From Larix kaempferi (Eukaryota; Streptophyta; Pinopsida; Pinales; Pinaceae): 64,000 nucleotides of DNA. Where the stretch lies: positions 2,480,001 to 2,544,000 of the forward strand of contig BSBM01000592.1 of assembly GCA_027924585.1 (NCBI GenBank), read 5' to 3'. Shown here piece after piece: positions 45,883-58,495 of the stretch. Both the position numbers and the translations under genes were made by a program. The notes below the pieces were generated by a model. It was not told the origin of the DNA. It was given only the letters and a program-made list of their open reading frames with translations, and did no database searches. How positions within the stretch are numbered: position 1 is the stretch's first letter; each line of letters starts with the position of its first letter.

Positions 45883-46181
45883 CGGGGATAATTTTAAGGA
45901 CCCATAGTTATTTAAAAGTGTATAAACCTTGACGAATCTTACCAATTCTTAAAATGTCAACTATAAAATATTTGGCGATATTTTTCTAAAATTGTTTCAA
46001 TTTCTAAGGATTTTATATAGTTTATATAATGATTTGGTGAATTTTAGAGTGAAAAACGTTTACCCCATCAAAATTGGGCGAAATGGGGCTTCAAAAAAAT
46101 GCAAATTGGCAAATCATTTTTTTGGAAAAAAACATGGAAAAATATCCCTTGGGCTAAATTTCGCCCCTAAAATTATCCTTT
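45883..46181. mobile_element. 299 bp MITE-like element, 8 bp target duplication
   Basis: CTTAAAGG flanks it at 45875-45882 and 46182-46189. The ends read CGGGGATAATTTTAAGG on the left and, reverse-complemented, AAAGGATAATTTTAGGG on the right, sharing GGATAATTTTA. It interrupts the RNase H-proximal part of the Copia relic, whose frame resumes directly after it. The 8 bp duplication points to the hAT superfamily. No protein is encoded. Confidence 0.75.
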
Positions 46182-46590
46182 CTTAAAGGGCATTCAAGTA
46201 CTCTATGGTGGAGGACTTCAAATTAATTGGATAATCAAATTTAGAATTTGATGGTGATAAAGAGAATGGTGTGTCTACTTTAGGATTCCTCATGTGTCTT
46301 CAATCAACAAGTATCTCTCGTAGATAATGAAAACAATAAGTTCCAACATATTCCACTACATACGAAAAATGTGTGGTAGCTGCAAAAGCAACAAATGAGA
46401 TTGTCTGGATCAAGAAGATAATAGAGGAATTTTAGAAGAAACATGTGAATGCTACTCCATTTTTTATTGAAAACATTTATGAAATCAAGTTGGTCAACAA
46501 TCCTAGATTCAATGATCAAACAAAGAATAGAGACAAAAAGGAAAACCATTATAAATAATCTGGGAGTATTCATAAATCCACCATAGTAGA

Positions 46591-49500
46591 GTATAAAACC
46601 CTAGACTGAAATTAATCAAAATTCATTTTTCACGATGTTTAATATAAATTACATTATTTACTTCTATAAGACATAAGAATATGCTTAAATCCTTTAAACC
46701 AATCTAGACATTTGCAAAATAAATTTTAATTCTGTAAGAGTTTATGAAATGTTAAACAGAGACCATAATAACTCACTGATTCAAAGAAAATACCAAATTC
46801 ATAGGAATGCTTCAGAAAAACCTATGAAACCTCATAAGGAGAAAACCATAAACACAATCATTTTAAAATATAGTAAGTAAGTTGGATATGGATATAAAAC
46901 TAACTTGTAAAAAAGGAGGGGGTTAAGAGTAAAACATCATGAGAGGCATGGTTCATTGAGAAATTTTCTCAACCTATTTCAAATGAAACAATGATTGATA
47001 TTCAATAATAGAAACCCTGGTACGATAAACAGAATAAGCTATAAACATAGCATCGATGAAAGAGAGGTAAATCCAAAAGGAATACTTTAATCTTCTAAGC
47101 AAAAATTGAAAGAAGGGTTTCTAAACAAAAACCTAGCATAAGTATGGAAAGTGTGTATTAACATTTCCTAAAAAATCTAAATACTCCAAAACTCATTTTG
47201 AGAAGAGGCCCCAAAAAAATTTAAAGAATATGAATACATCACATAAAGAAAACATTTGAATATTAAGAATCATTCCTCAAAGAAATATAGTAAGAAATTC
47301 TACCTGGTCTAAACCTAGTTTTGCATCCTTCCCAATAGCTCTCAATCAACTTGTACACAAATAGTAGGTATAGTTAGAAAGGATAAAAAAATACAAGAAC
47401 TATAAATGGAAAATAAAAATTTCCATATTATAAATCCTTGACTGAAAGAAGTTCACTTGAGCATCCAAGATCTCAATGATTCATAATTATAAATAGAAAC
47501 CATGATGCTTCCAACCCCAAATAACTGATACTAGAGGTAAATCAACGGACTTCTAAAAAAAATAGAGTTTCGAAAGGAAATATTAATGGTTACACAATGG
47601 TGAACATAAGTGTTAAAGAAAACAAGAACTGAGCATGAGTTCATAGCTACAAATCGATTACTCAACCTAGACTCCTTCAGTCAATAGGAATATAAAAATG
47701 AAATAAGTTACAAGACTTAACCCTACAGCAAATCCATGTCCAAGTGGCTTGTACTCTTTGAGGTAATTAAAATACAAGTATGTTTGGTGATGAATCATCC
47801 AACGAGACAGACAAGTGGACATGGAGTTTAATAAACATAGAATTGTTCCCTCTAGGTGGGATAACACATCCATGCAGACTCAAATATGGATTAAGTTCCA
47901 CTATCTATGTAATATTTTAACCATAAATCATCATTTTTACAATGTTCAAATATCAATCGAACTTGGGTTATAATAACCATTGCCTCATAAAGAGGCCAAA
48001 TAAAGGCCTCCAAATAAGTTATTGGTCAAAAACCAAGTACATATAAAACGTTCGTCCAAATTATCTTAAAATTCGTGAAGGTACTAAGACATTAGCACAA
48101 ATCAATTTCAATAGTCCCTACTTCTCTTATCAAGGACTAAAAATTATCTCTATAGATATCTCAGGTAATACTTTTAATATGTCCTATAATAGTTTGGATA
48201 TGGAAACACATGTACTTATATGTGAAATGTGAAGCATGTTTCAAGTAAGAGTACTTAAAGTGATTTTTGTTGGATCTCGAGTCAAGTGAAATATACGCAT
48301 AATGGTGTACATTATAACAAAAAATAGTATTTGCCTATATGCTCTGGTTAAGATCCAAGACCAAGGTTACACTAGCCCATATTTGTATAAATAGATAAAA
48401 GGGTTAAGAAAATGATGTAATTTCAAAGTTTAGAGACCTCATGAATGAGGCAAAAACATGATGTAAACAAATTCAAGTAAATAAATTAAGTACTATAAGA
48501 ATGGAACAACGAAAAAGAGGAGGGTACGTGAAATATGGAATCTCAATAAGAGGGGAGAGGACATGAGATATGTTTCAAACATAAAATTATGAGGTTATTG
48601 CAGATGGAATAAACATTATTAGATGCAAACACCTCACTTTTCATGCATTTTTTGTATTTAAGGAAAATATTTTTCTCTAGGATGGTTTCTTCTCCATTCT
48701 TTGTCATTTCCTCATGTGAGTATTCTTCCTCTGCTTTGTGATGGTTTGATACTACCTTGTATGCCATAACACTTGGTCCATAACTTTTATTTTGTTTAGT
48801 GCTATTAGCACTTGAATTACCAAGAGAGATCGAAGACAAATTGCTAATAATATCGGATATGATATACACAGTGTATAAATGTTAATAAGTGTTTATATGA
48901 GATACCTTAGTTGAGTGGGAAAATTTTGATTATTATGTATTGAATCTCTTGTAATTTTATCAGTTGTTGTTTCTTTCATAAAGAATATAAAATGATAAGT
49001 GTATTCCTTTGTTTAATCATTGTCAACATGTATTTGTTTATGGATCAAAGAACTTTTTCCTCTAACACACATACTTGATGCCTCCCATTTATGTAACTAG
49101 GACACCTATATAGGAGGACAATCTTTCTGATTCTAGACCCATAGGATTCCCTCTATCATTGCACTTGGTTTTTACCATTCTATTTCCCTTTGTGCTACTA
49201 TAGTAATGAATCTGTTGGTCCTTTAGTCCTCATGGTATTTTTTTCAAAACAAAATTGATAGACACTTCAACCCCTTTTAAACAGAGGACCTTGTTGGGAC
49301 AATTCTTCATGCTCAAATATATTTCTTGCAAAAAAAGGTGCACTCAATTTTAGATATACTTATTCCATATTAATTAGTAGGGAAAACTTAAGTACTTAAC
49401 AACCAATTAAAATCTATCATAACTCAAAAAAAATTTCATGTTCTTTTTTATATGATTGCATAGTTCATGATCACTTTTTCTACTAGAGAAATTGGATTAC

Positions 49501-50390
49501 GTTACTCTTGTTTGTAAATATCATATTTAAATATCTATGATAATATTGTATGGTGAATGCATATCTTGATGACATATGAAAATGATAAATACTAGTGAGT
49601 AAAGCTCCACATATTATTGAAACTCAAACAATGACCCAAAATTTATAACAATTGAACCATGTAAGTGTAAAGGCTTCCTGATAAGTGACCAAGTAGTTTT
49701 ACTAAAGAAAAATAATGGAAAGATATGTGAAATTGTAAAAAATCTATTTCCAAGGAAAATATGATGCCCCTATGAGATAGTACCGGGTAGTTACACCACT
49801 CATAATTGTTCAAAAATAATATTTTATCACAAATAGTTTTTTTAATATTAGATACACTTGCGTCCAATATCTTATATTATAATATATCTAACATAGAACA
49901 TTCAAAACATTGTTAAGCAAAAGTAAAATAAAAATGTGGATATTCCATTTCAAAAAAATTTAAAAGACTATGCAATTATTAATCAAAGAGTTTGGAAAGG
50001 TTACAAGCTCAAAGTGTAATGTACTTAACCCCGGAACATTAGAGCAACAAAAAAAACACAAGAGAAAATAGATAGACCCTAAAAATGATCTCTTATATTA
50101 ATGATATTCAAAATAGAGATTTTTGTTCACTTGCTTCTTCAATGGGTCAACCTCCAAGAGAAAAGCTCCAAATACAATAACAAGTCTTGACAAGACATTA
50201 CAATACTTGATACCCTATAAATTTTTCTTCAATAGTCAAAACCCTAGCTACTTATAGTCCCACTATTAATGCAAGAAATCCACCGCGGGACCTTTATTCA
50301 ATAAAGATGCCCCTTTTACATTAAGTCACTACCCACTAACTATCTAATGGGACTTATGTCCATGTACATTAACAAAGTAAGGGTGTTAGG
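46591..50390. other. Unassigned AT-rich region
   Basis: About 3.8 kb without a supported gene. Short open frames occur but show no family signature. It is probably diverged repeat DNA. Confidence 0.4.
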
Positions 50391-50435
50391 GTAGGACCCT
50401 AACATACCATCCCCCTTCAAAAGAAGCATTGTCCT
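50391..50435 (-). other. Possible 3' end of a Gypsy-like element
   Basis: On the minus strand a CTTGAGGACAATGC stretch is followed by TTGAAGGGGGATGG and TATGTTAGG. A CTTGAGGACAA motif followed by a purine tract and an LTR start is a common plant Gypsy arrangement. The LTR would extend left of 50404, but its outer end is not located. Confidence 0.4.
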
Positions 50436-50542
50436 CAAGGCCAGAGATAGGGAAATTGTTGGAAAATGGTTGACAGTTCCTAAGTAGAATATTTTAATGG
50501 TTAGTTATCCTTCCATCAAATCAAAACTTCATAGATAGTTCA

Positions 50543-50800
50543 TTAATGCTCCCTGGTGTCCAAAACTGTGTTTGGTTTGAACCAAATGGAGTCTTCTTCA
50601 TCCATTTTTGGTAATGTAGTTTGAACTTGATAATTTTGATCCACGATCTTCTTCAAACATGAAACAATATTAGGTGGATCTTGGAGTCTGATGGGAGCAC
50701 TAATTTGTAGGCCACCTAACCAAAGGATCAACATAGAAATTCATTTCATATTGGTCCCAATCAATGTTTCCAATCGATTGAGGATGAAATTTACTTCATC
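50543..50800 (-). pseudogene. Possible Gypsy gag fragment
   Basis: The minus-strand text LWLGGLQISAPIRLQDPPNI followed by a short helical segment resembles the FLGGL...R stretch at the C-terminal end of plant Gypsy Gag domains. It is short and has no knuckle. It may belong with the purine tract at 50408-50420. Confidence 0.3.
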
Positions 50801-53239
50801 ACAAGGCTATCCAGTAGAAGGGGTGATTTTCCCCAGTTCCTTAATGTCCCAACTAGTGTTGTAGCAGAGAGTAAGCTTGCTTACTCTTAGATATATATTA
50901 GTGAGTGTGTCATTGATCTTGTTGATTTCCAAGTGTGTGGTGGAAAACTATAATTTTCTTTGTTTAGTGGAGAGGATTTTAGGTTCCTATCACTATTGGT
51001 GATGATAATCATGCATGTCACCATTGACAGGAAACACATTATTTTCCCTCTTTTATTTTATGTAGATTATTGGTGTGGAGACCTGGATGCATTAGGTGCT
51101 CTACCAATTTTTTCGACAATTTTGTTTTACTCTAGATTGATGTCGTGCACAGATTGATGGGAGGGTCAGCTTCCATTTTGGTTCAGATCTTTTTTGTTTA
51201 TCTTCTGATGGGTTTTTGGACATGATGCCAAAATTTGACTGCTTTCCTCCTAGGGATATGATCAAGGTGTAGATGCACATGTGGGGACATATGTTTCCCA
51301 AGAGGGACCAACCATAGTTCCCAATGAGAATCACATGAGAGGTGATGGAGATGCTAGCCAGCGAGGAGGACCATGCATTGGACGTTCTTCCATATTTGTA
51401 CACAAGGTTGGATTGGAGACCTTGTCAAAAAATATTTTTCACCCAGGCTAAGACATCAAATGACAAAGGTAATATTAAAATTATGTTTAAATTAATCTAG
51501 TTTCATTTTATTGTCTTACTTAATGCAAATGAAATTTATTCTAACATTTTCTTTAAATTGCTTAATGAAAGTGTTTAATTATTGTTGTGTATTATATATA
51601 TTTTTAGACATTTGCATGTACAATGGGGAGGGGCCTACACCTATTCATGCTAATGAGTATATGCAAGAGCAGGAGTTTCATGTGTTTCCTATACACATCC
51701 TATGGTGTAGCACCAAAATAAAGGAAATGCAAATAATAAACTAGAAAGAGTTAAATTACCAAAGACTAATCTTTTCTCACACAAGAAATGTAGGTACTCT
51801 CAACAACAAATAAATGAAAGGGAAATCAGAATATATACTAGAAAAAAAAATTTAACTTACAGTCACACATTTGAATCCATCAGGATGGCCATCAACAACA
51901 GCTCCTTTGGACAACTTTTCCAGAAACCACATGTGGGAAAACCAATATCCTCCCAACCAACCCCTCAGTCATATACTGAGATCCCCTTAGACCTCAATTA
52001 GCACTACCAAGCTAGATATATATCATAAAATAATCCTATCCCACCCTCATCCTCCAAACCTCCATCTCCTCCAACATTGAAGACTCATCCCTAGGCAAAG
52101 CCAAGGTGGAAGAAGAAAATCCCCTTCCCCTTCTCCTTCCTCCTATTTAAGCTTTTGGAAGCTCCCCTAGGAGGGACACATGTCCACATGCTACAATCCC
52201 ATGCAATAATCCACTAAATAGATAAATAACTCATATATATATATATATATATATATTATTTTCCCTTTTAACCCCTTATTTAACCTAATCCATAATTAAT
52301 TAAGCTTAATTTGTAGAGTTATATTTTTTTATTCTTATGAATCCCACACCATTAAAATATTATTACTATAAACCTACATAGTCTAATACTACTGTGTATG
52401 GATAGGACCCACTAGTGCGGCCATCACTAGTATTCCCTATGCCTACACTACAACCCATCATGCCCCCAAGTATTAATGCAATAAGTGATGGAGGGAATTA
52501 CATACTCACCCCCTTTAAGGAACTTCATCCAGAATTTATTGTTACAAGATTCACAACTATAATGTTTCCACTTCCTCCCTTACACACCCTATCCCATAAT
52601 CATACCATCCAATCAACCTCCAAACACCCATAATACTCTGGATGGTCTCGCTCGCCATGGCATGGGATCTTTGCTACAACTAGTATAAGGGTCACCCAAC
52701 ATGGTGTGATTTCAGCACGCATCAGAAGCCTCATCATAGATACAAGAAGTTGCAAGAATTCTCCTTTCTCTTAACTGACTTCTAGAATCATGAGAAGGTT
52801 CAAGGCCTTCCGGTATTTGTTGGGATATATACCCCCAAGATCTCATCTGGAGACACTAGGAATCTGGTCTAGTACATTCACCTATGTACACCAGGAATCT
52901 TGAAAGGTTGTCCCAAACTTCCTCCATAACTCCCTGATGGGAAATCAACCCCAGGCATTGAAATTCCTTCTCCATATACCTACCCTTGTTGAGATACCTC
53001 AAGCCATGGACTTTCGACAACTGTATAAAGGAATGGAACTATTGTCAAGGTATGATTGAGTGAGTTGGTTTCCCAACCCATAACTTCCTTGGGGTTATGG
53101 TTTCCCATGATATCGGTTGGGCCTAGTCTTTTTGAGGTACCATTTTTGAAGAAATAGTTTTGGTGTAGACAAATACAAAGTGGAAGTGGCTCAGTTAAGT
53201 AGTCAACTCCGACGAAAGTGGCCAAGGAAACAGGAAAAA
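50801..53239. other. Unassigned region with an AT microsatellite
   Basis: No supported gene. An (AT)n run of about 24 bases lies at 52233-52256. The rest shows no clear LTR ends or coding. Confidence 0.4.
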
Positions 53240-55795
53240 CAATCATGTTAATCGAGTCAATAGTCGGAGTTGAGTCAGTTAGTTAGGATTGGTCCACATT
53301 GTATTAATGAGTCGCTTAATAAATTAGTGGGTTAGTAGGAGCAAGGAAAGATAAGTGCACCCTATAAATATGTAATGAGAGAGAATTTTTGGGGTTGCTC
53401 TTTGTTGGTTATCGTATTCGGGTTATTATTTATATCTTTTGAGTCTGTAATGAAGCATTATACTATATTTTTCTGATTTAATTTTGGGAATCCAAGTCGC
53501 TGATTTGCAGGTCATGTGTGCATATCCTTTGTAATTCATGCATAAATGTGTAATTCATATTTGAAGTGCTTATTTGGCTACGACTCATAATAAAAGACAA
53601 GAGCTTCTGTGGTTTTTCCTAGATGGGTTTCCAGATTAAACATGGTGTTTTATGTGTTGTGATATGTGATGTGATGTGATTTGATATGTGTTTCTTTCCT
53701 CTATTGAATAATTATATGAATCCATTATCAACATAAGTGTATGTAATGTTAATTCAATTATAATACGAGTACATGTCACGTCCCCTCCCATCCTACCAGC
53801 TAGATGGAGAGGAACGTGAGGTTAAACTGGGCATCTAGCCCCCATAAACTTCAAACAATCATTCAAATTAAAATGAAAATATACATATGAAAGTGCATAA
53901 CAGACGTGATGCTAAACTGGGCGTCTAGCCCCATGAAACTTTTAACCATAAGCATTCACAGGAAATAACAGAGACATATGGAAATGTATGATTAAAGAAA
54001 ATCACAGCGGAATATTACGAATTGCACATCCATCATACATTTAAGATGTTCATCAAATAAGAAATTGCAAGAATATATAAACACAGGAGAATACTTATCT
54101 TATACGAAAGTAGTCCCACACAACTGGCTATGCAACTGCAACGTTCCACCCAGCCATAGGCCAGTGTGCTCCTCAATCTCTCAGCACCACTGCCACCCCC
54201 GAGCTGGGCATGATCTCTACAAGGAACCAGGGAACAACAGACTCACACATAGCCAAGCATACACCAAGATGAGCCAAGCCAATCTACAATTGGGTTTATC
54301 AGGCTGCTAGGAGATGGAAAGGAAGAGTTGCTAAGCTAGTGAGCTCCAGCACAGAGCCAGGGATAACCTTGCAAGATCTATCTAGCTTGGCACCCACAAT
54401 ACCTACACACCCAGCACAAGGAAGTATTCTTTTCTCTGCTATACAGTCCCTCAAGCCATACCTTCCCTATCTAGTGCTCTCAGGGTATGCATAGAAGAGT
54501 AACCAAAGCCCTCTTGATCTTCTTGAGAGGTTGTCTCCCCCACTAGGTTTATCAAGCTACCTATGTCCACTACCACTCCAAAACTTCAATTCACAGGTTC
54601 AAACCAAAATGAGGATGCACACAACAGCAGAACACAATTATGGGCATAATGAAAATCATTTTTATAGTGACAGGCATGAAAATGATCCCCTAGGCTTCAA
54701 AAAAACGTGGGAAGGTTAAAAATGAGCAATGGAGATTTGGAGAAAACCCCAGGTAGCAGAAAACGTTTTTAGGAAAAACCCCCATGGCAAATCGGGGACA
54801 AAATGAACTTCCTACAGTCCCAAATCGCAGCCCCTCCTTCCCAGCTACTATCCAAAACCAAAAACGGATTTTTGGGTAGGGAGAGCCCTGCGTTTTTGCT
54901 CCAAAACGTGACTATAGCTCCCAACCTTCTCTATCTGCGTGAATGAATGAAGACTGCCCATTCCCCATGGCTTTGGGCACCATTTCGTGGGTGTTTTCTT
55001 GCCCCACAAGCAAAAACACGAATTTCCAGGTTCATGGCTTGCCCATGCACGAAATTAGCTGCCATACTCCCTCATTCCCAAGGCATTAACTGCCTTAACC
55101 AATTTCTTGGAAGAATTAAATGATTGGGTGCATGAGACAAAAAGGGTAGTTGGTGGTTTATGGGTTTCCCCATTGACACATGGATTAACACCATTGGCTC
55201 AAGGGTTTGGATAATTTCCCTCCCTATTCCTTGTAGAACCATGCCCCATCGCTTTGTTGCATTGCATAGCTAGTTGTGGGTATTTTTCATTAAAATTCGT
55301 ATTTACATGATGCCTTATTTACATCGTGCCCATCTAGCACAAGAACCATAGGCATCTATTTATTTAATTGCCGATACATGAAACGCTAAATCAATGGTGG
55401 GGCCTTGGCCTTGAGCTCCTCACCATGATTGAATTACCATATTTACATCATTTATGATTTAATACAAAGGGGGTCAAAATGGGGACGTGACAGTACATCA
55501 ATCTGGGGAAGTTATGGGTTTTGTCGAAGTGACATATGTGTCGAATTCATGATTCTGTTGATGTTCTAGAATAGAATGGATGTATTGCATGCCGAGCTAT
55601 TCCCCTTTTGCGTTGTAGAAGCCTGGTTCATGTAGTCTCCATAGGTACTTCGGGTGAGACTTCATCTGCTTTGCAGGTGTTTCTGAAAGGGATTCATTCC
55701 ATTTCGAGCTAGTATCTATGTGGGGGATGTTTTGTTGGTATTATTTAATGTTTAACCCTGTTTGAAGTAAAAAGTTTCCAACAATATCGTGGTTG
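53240..55795 (+). repeat. Diverged LTR related to 114-974 and 35581-36498, split by a solo LTR
   Basis: The left part (53240-53773) shares an ATCGAGTCAAT / GTCAGTTAG block and a CCCTATAAATATG core. The right part (55493-55795) shares CTTCGGGTGAGACTTCATCTGCTTTGCAGGTGTT-like sequence (conserved core GGTGAGAC) with the other two copies. Outer ends are approximate and no target duplication was found. It contains the solo LTR at 53774-55492. Confidence 0.6.
53774..55492. repeat. Solo LTR with TGTCACGTCCCC ends
   Basis: It is 1719 bp, starts TGTCACGTCCCC and ends GGGGACGTGACA (perfect 12 bp inverted ends). GTACA is duplicated at 53769-53773 and 55493-55497. LTRs starting TGTCACG are known from some plant Gypsy chromoviruses, so such an origin is likely. 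A CTAAACTGGGC(A/G)TCTAGCC segment is present twice (near 53822 and 53911). No protein was found. Confidence 0.88.
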
Positions 55796-56471
55796 GACTC
55801 TAAGGCCCCAGCCTATCCTTGAAGGCCCCAAGTGGATTTCCTATCACTCCACCTCTCATCATGCCATCATAGCATTAGTCATAACTATAAAATTTTAAAG
55901 ATCATATACTATGAATCTCATGAATAACAAATAATTACATGCTACCACATACCCTTATGATATTATACCATCATCATAAATACCATGGAACCACATGTTA
56001 CACCTGATATTATGGAAGATAACATCTTGGTTCTGGAAGAGGTTCTCCAAGTAGCATCAGTAGAAGTAAAAAATATTGATTCAGAGCTATCCAAGCATGA
56101 GATATCCCTAAACATCACGCTCCTTACCCCTGCAAACACCGTTGTAAGAGAAACAGGTATTTGGCTCAGCTATATTGCAGAGGTAGATAAACTAGCTGAA
56201 GTGGAAGCGCCAGCAGAGGCAGAAGCACCAGCTGGGAGCTGATCTGGCTTTTCATCGCTGTCTAACTATGAGAAAGTCTTGCCTTTTCTATTTTCGGTTG
56301 TAAATTTAAAGGACAGTTGGCTTTCTCTTTTATTTTGTAAAAGCATTTTGGGGATTATTATTATTTTTCTTTCTAAAAGGGCACTAAAGGACAAATTAAG
56401 AGATTCTTTGTCTTAGGGTACACGTATGAGTTCTCAGAGCATTTTGTAAATCTATATATAGATGAGTAGAG
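55796..56471 (+). other. Unassigned; one short open frame (55985-56242)
   Basis: The frame encodes 85 residues ending in an Ala/Glu/Pro-rich tail (EVEAPAEAEAPAG). No domain was recognised. Downstream text is T-rich. A CTATATATAGATGAG run lies just before Copia-2. It may be the tail of an older element. Confidence 0.3.
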
Positions 56472-57063
56472 TGTTAATTTTTTAGCATTAATTCAATATA
56501 CTCTATAATATTTACTGAGAGAATAACATGTACAGCATATCAATCATATCAAGCATGTCAATCACAACAAGAGGCAAACATAAGAGACAATAGACACACA
56601 GAGTTTCCGTGGGGAAAACACTAAGGTGAAAAACCCCACAACTTCCTCAGATACAGATAGAGAAATAATACAACCAAAGTACAACCCAAGTACAAGAGAT
56701 AGTCTTCTCCTAGAAGATGATCCTCCTCCTCACATGTGTGCCACTTTCTGAGTGATGTAGAAGTGAGTAATTAGATGTTCAAATAGAGATCTCTCGATCT
56801 CTATTTATACTTGTCCTGTCCTGCCCAATAAACTAATGGGGCCGACCTGTCTAGCTTAGCCTAATAACCCATGGTTAACTTAATCAGGGCTGACCCCACA
56901 CATGGTGGTCTAATAACCCATCGGCAAGTTATGACACTTGAGACACTTGTCAATACAAATAAAGACACTTCCTTATAGAGAAATAACACATCTTTATAGG
57001 AGTACAATATACATAGATGAAATACATAGGTGAATACATTCCAAAGTTACATATACATCAACA
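56472..57063 (-). repeat. Copia-2 3' LTR
   Basis: 592 bp, beginning TGTTAATTTTTTAGC and ending CATCAACA on the plus strand. The purine tract AAGAGGGAG (minus strand) is at 57064-57072. Confidence 0.93.
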
Positions 57064-57299
57064 CTCCCTCTTAACTAGGAATGTATTTCTCGACACTGAT
57101 CTGCTAGCACAAGTCTTCTTCTCTGGATCATCATCAGCGAATCTTCGTCGTCGTCACTGCTGCTATTATCTCAATCAATCTCCGAATCTACTCGTCATGG
57201 GAAGTTCTACAGAGCCAGTCCTTTTTCATACTGGATGTAGGCCCACCACCTGTAGGTCTTCATCATCACTGTCCATACTGTGTAATTCTCAGGACTTAT

Positions 57300-57830
57300 T
57301 ACGTGCATCACAAAACCTCTCAAGAGCGTCCCAGGCTGTTACGGGAACACAACTCTGACCTATAGGATCTCCCAAGAACAGATTACATGTGACCCCACCA
57401 CAAAACCTCGCAAGAGCATCCCACGTTGTTACGGGAACACAACTCCGACCTATAGGATCTCCCAGGGCGTTATTATATGTGGTCACCACAAAACCTCGCA
57501 AGAGAATCCCATGTTATTACGAGCACACATCTCTGACCTATAGGATCTCCTAGGGCACTATTATATGTGGTCATGGAAAAACCTCGCAAGAACATCCCAG
57601 GATGTTATAGGAACACAACTCCGACCTATAGGATCTCCCAAGGCACTATTATATGCCATAGGAGAAAACCTCGAAAGAGCATCCCAGGCTGTTATGGGCA
57701 CATAGCCCTGACCTATAGGATCTCCCACGGCACTATTATATGTCCTCTCAGAGCAATGCCTCGAAAGTGCATCCCAGGCTGTTACGGGCACACAGCTTCG
57801 ACCTATAGGATCTCCCAGGTCAACTTACAT
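57300..57830 (-). repeat. About 90 bp tandem repeat array
   Basis: Around six units share GACCTATAGGATCTCCCA, CAAAACCTCG(C/A)AAGAG and CATCCCA...GTTA(C/T). On the minus strand the unit matches the 90 bp unit of Copia-1 (GGGAGATC, CGAGGTTTT). Confidence 0.85.
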
Positions 57831-58214
57831 GCTCATCTGCACAACCTGTTCCATGGCCACAAAGTATCATCCTGATACTCACCATACATCATACTCATGT
57901 ACACATGATCATCCTGATCATCATCATTGCATCGTCCTGATGCATGTCATCTGGAGCAACATCCTAAAGCTCATCATCTATGATCATCCTGATCATACAA
58001 TGCATCCATCTGATGCATACACAGTATCTGCCTGATACATATCATCATACATGATCTACCTGATCATACAATGTATCCACCTGATACATATACAAACACA
58101 TGATCCACCTAATCATACCTGATACATATAACCATACATGATCTACCTGATCATACAATGTATCCTCCTGATACATCTACAGATACATACACATGATCCA
58201 ACTAATAATATCCA

Positions 58215-58390
58215 ACATCCAACATGATGCATACATACATACATACATATAAATGATCCAACTGATCATATCCAGCATCCAACATGATGCATACATACAT
58301 ACATATAAATTATTCAATTGATCATATCCAGCATCCAACATGATGCATACATACATACATATAAATTATCCAACTGATCATACAGATCAG
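58215..58390 (-). repeat. 54-60 bp tandem repeat array
   Basis: Three to four units contain GATCATATCCAGCATCCAAC followed by ATGATGCATACATACATA steps. Unit length varies with the number of ACAT steps. It is homologous to the 11040-11262 array. Confidence 0.85.
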
Positions 58391-58495
58391 AAACTAGAAC
58401 ATCGTCCTGATGCTCATCATCTAGTGCTTATATCCACGACCATGGGAAGGATCCTCCTTTCACCATCCTTGGAATGGCTCCAGCAAATTTGTCCA

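Larger units (their letters stand above)
43270..46590 (+). pseudogene. pol: Decayed Copia pol (integrase to RNase H), different lineage
   Basis: In order: a GAG-pre-integrase trace (KKNCVYGFPAIP, near 43300); integrase core (YIMSFIDDYTRMCWVYLLKHKS, near 43475, with RSDNGGEYT decayed to CSDTRKEYTS); linker and open frame 44394-44912; reverse transcriptase (WKEYDYFINNGIWKLV near 44930, KVIKSLYGPKQEPPAWYA near 45296, a decayed YVDD region at 45455-45470, QLVGSLIYLTTTRN near 45750); and RNase H traces to near 46560. Stops and shifts are frequent. An insertion of about 390 bp (43665-44050) and a small transposon (45883-46181) interrupt it. It is clearly older than Copia-1, Copia-2 and Copia-3. Confidence 0.88.
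57073..58495 (-). other. Copia-2 3' non-coding region
   Basis: It corresponds to 10926-12396 of Copia-1 in length and order: conserved end block (57080-57290), 90 bp array (57300-57830), ATGCATC/ATACATC-rich sequence, and 54-60 bp array (58215-58390). No gene. Confidence 0.85.
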
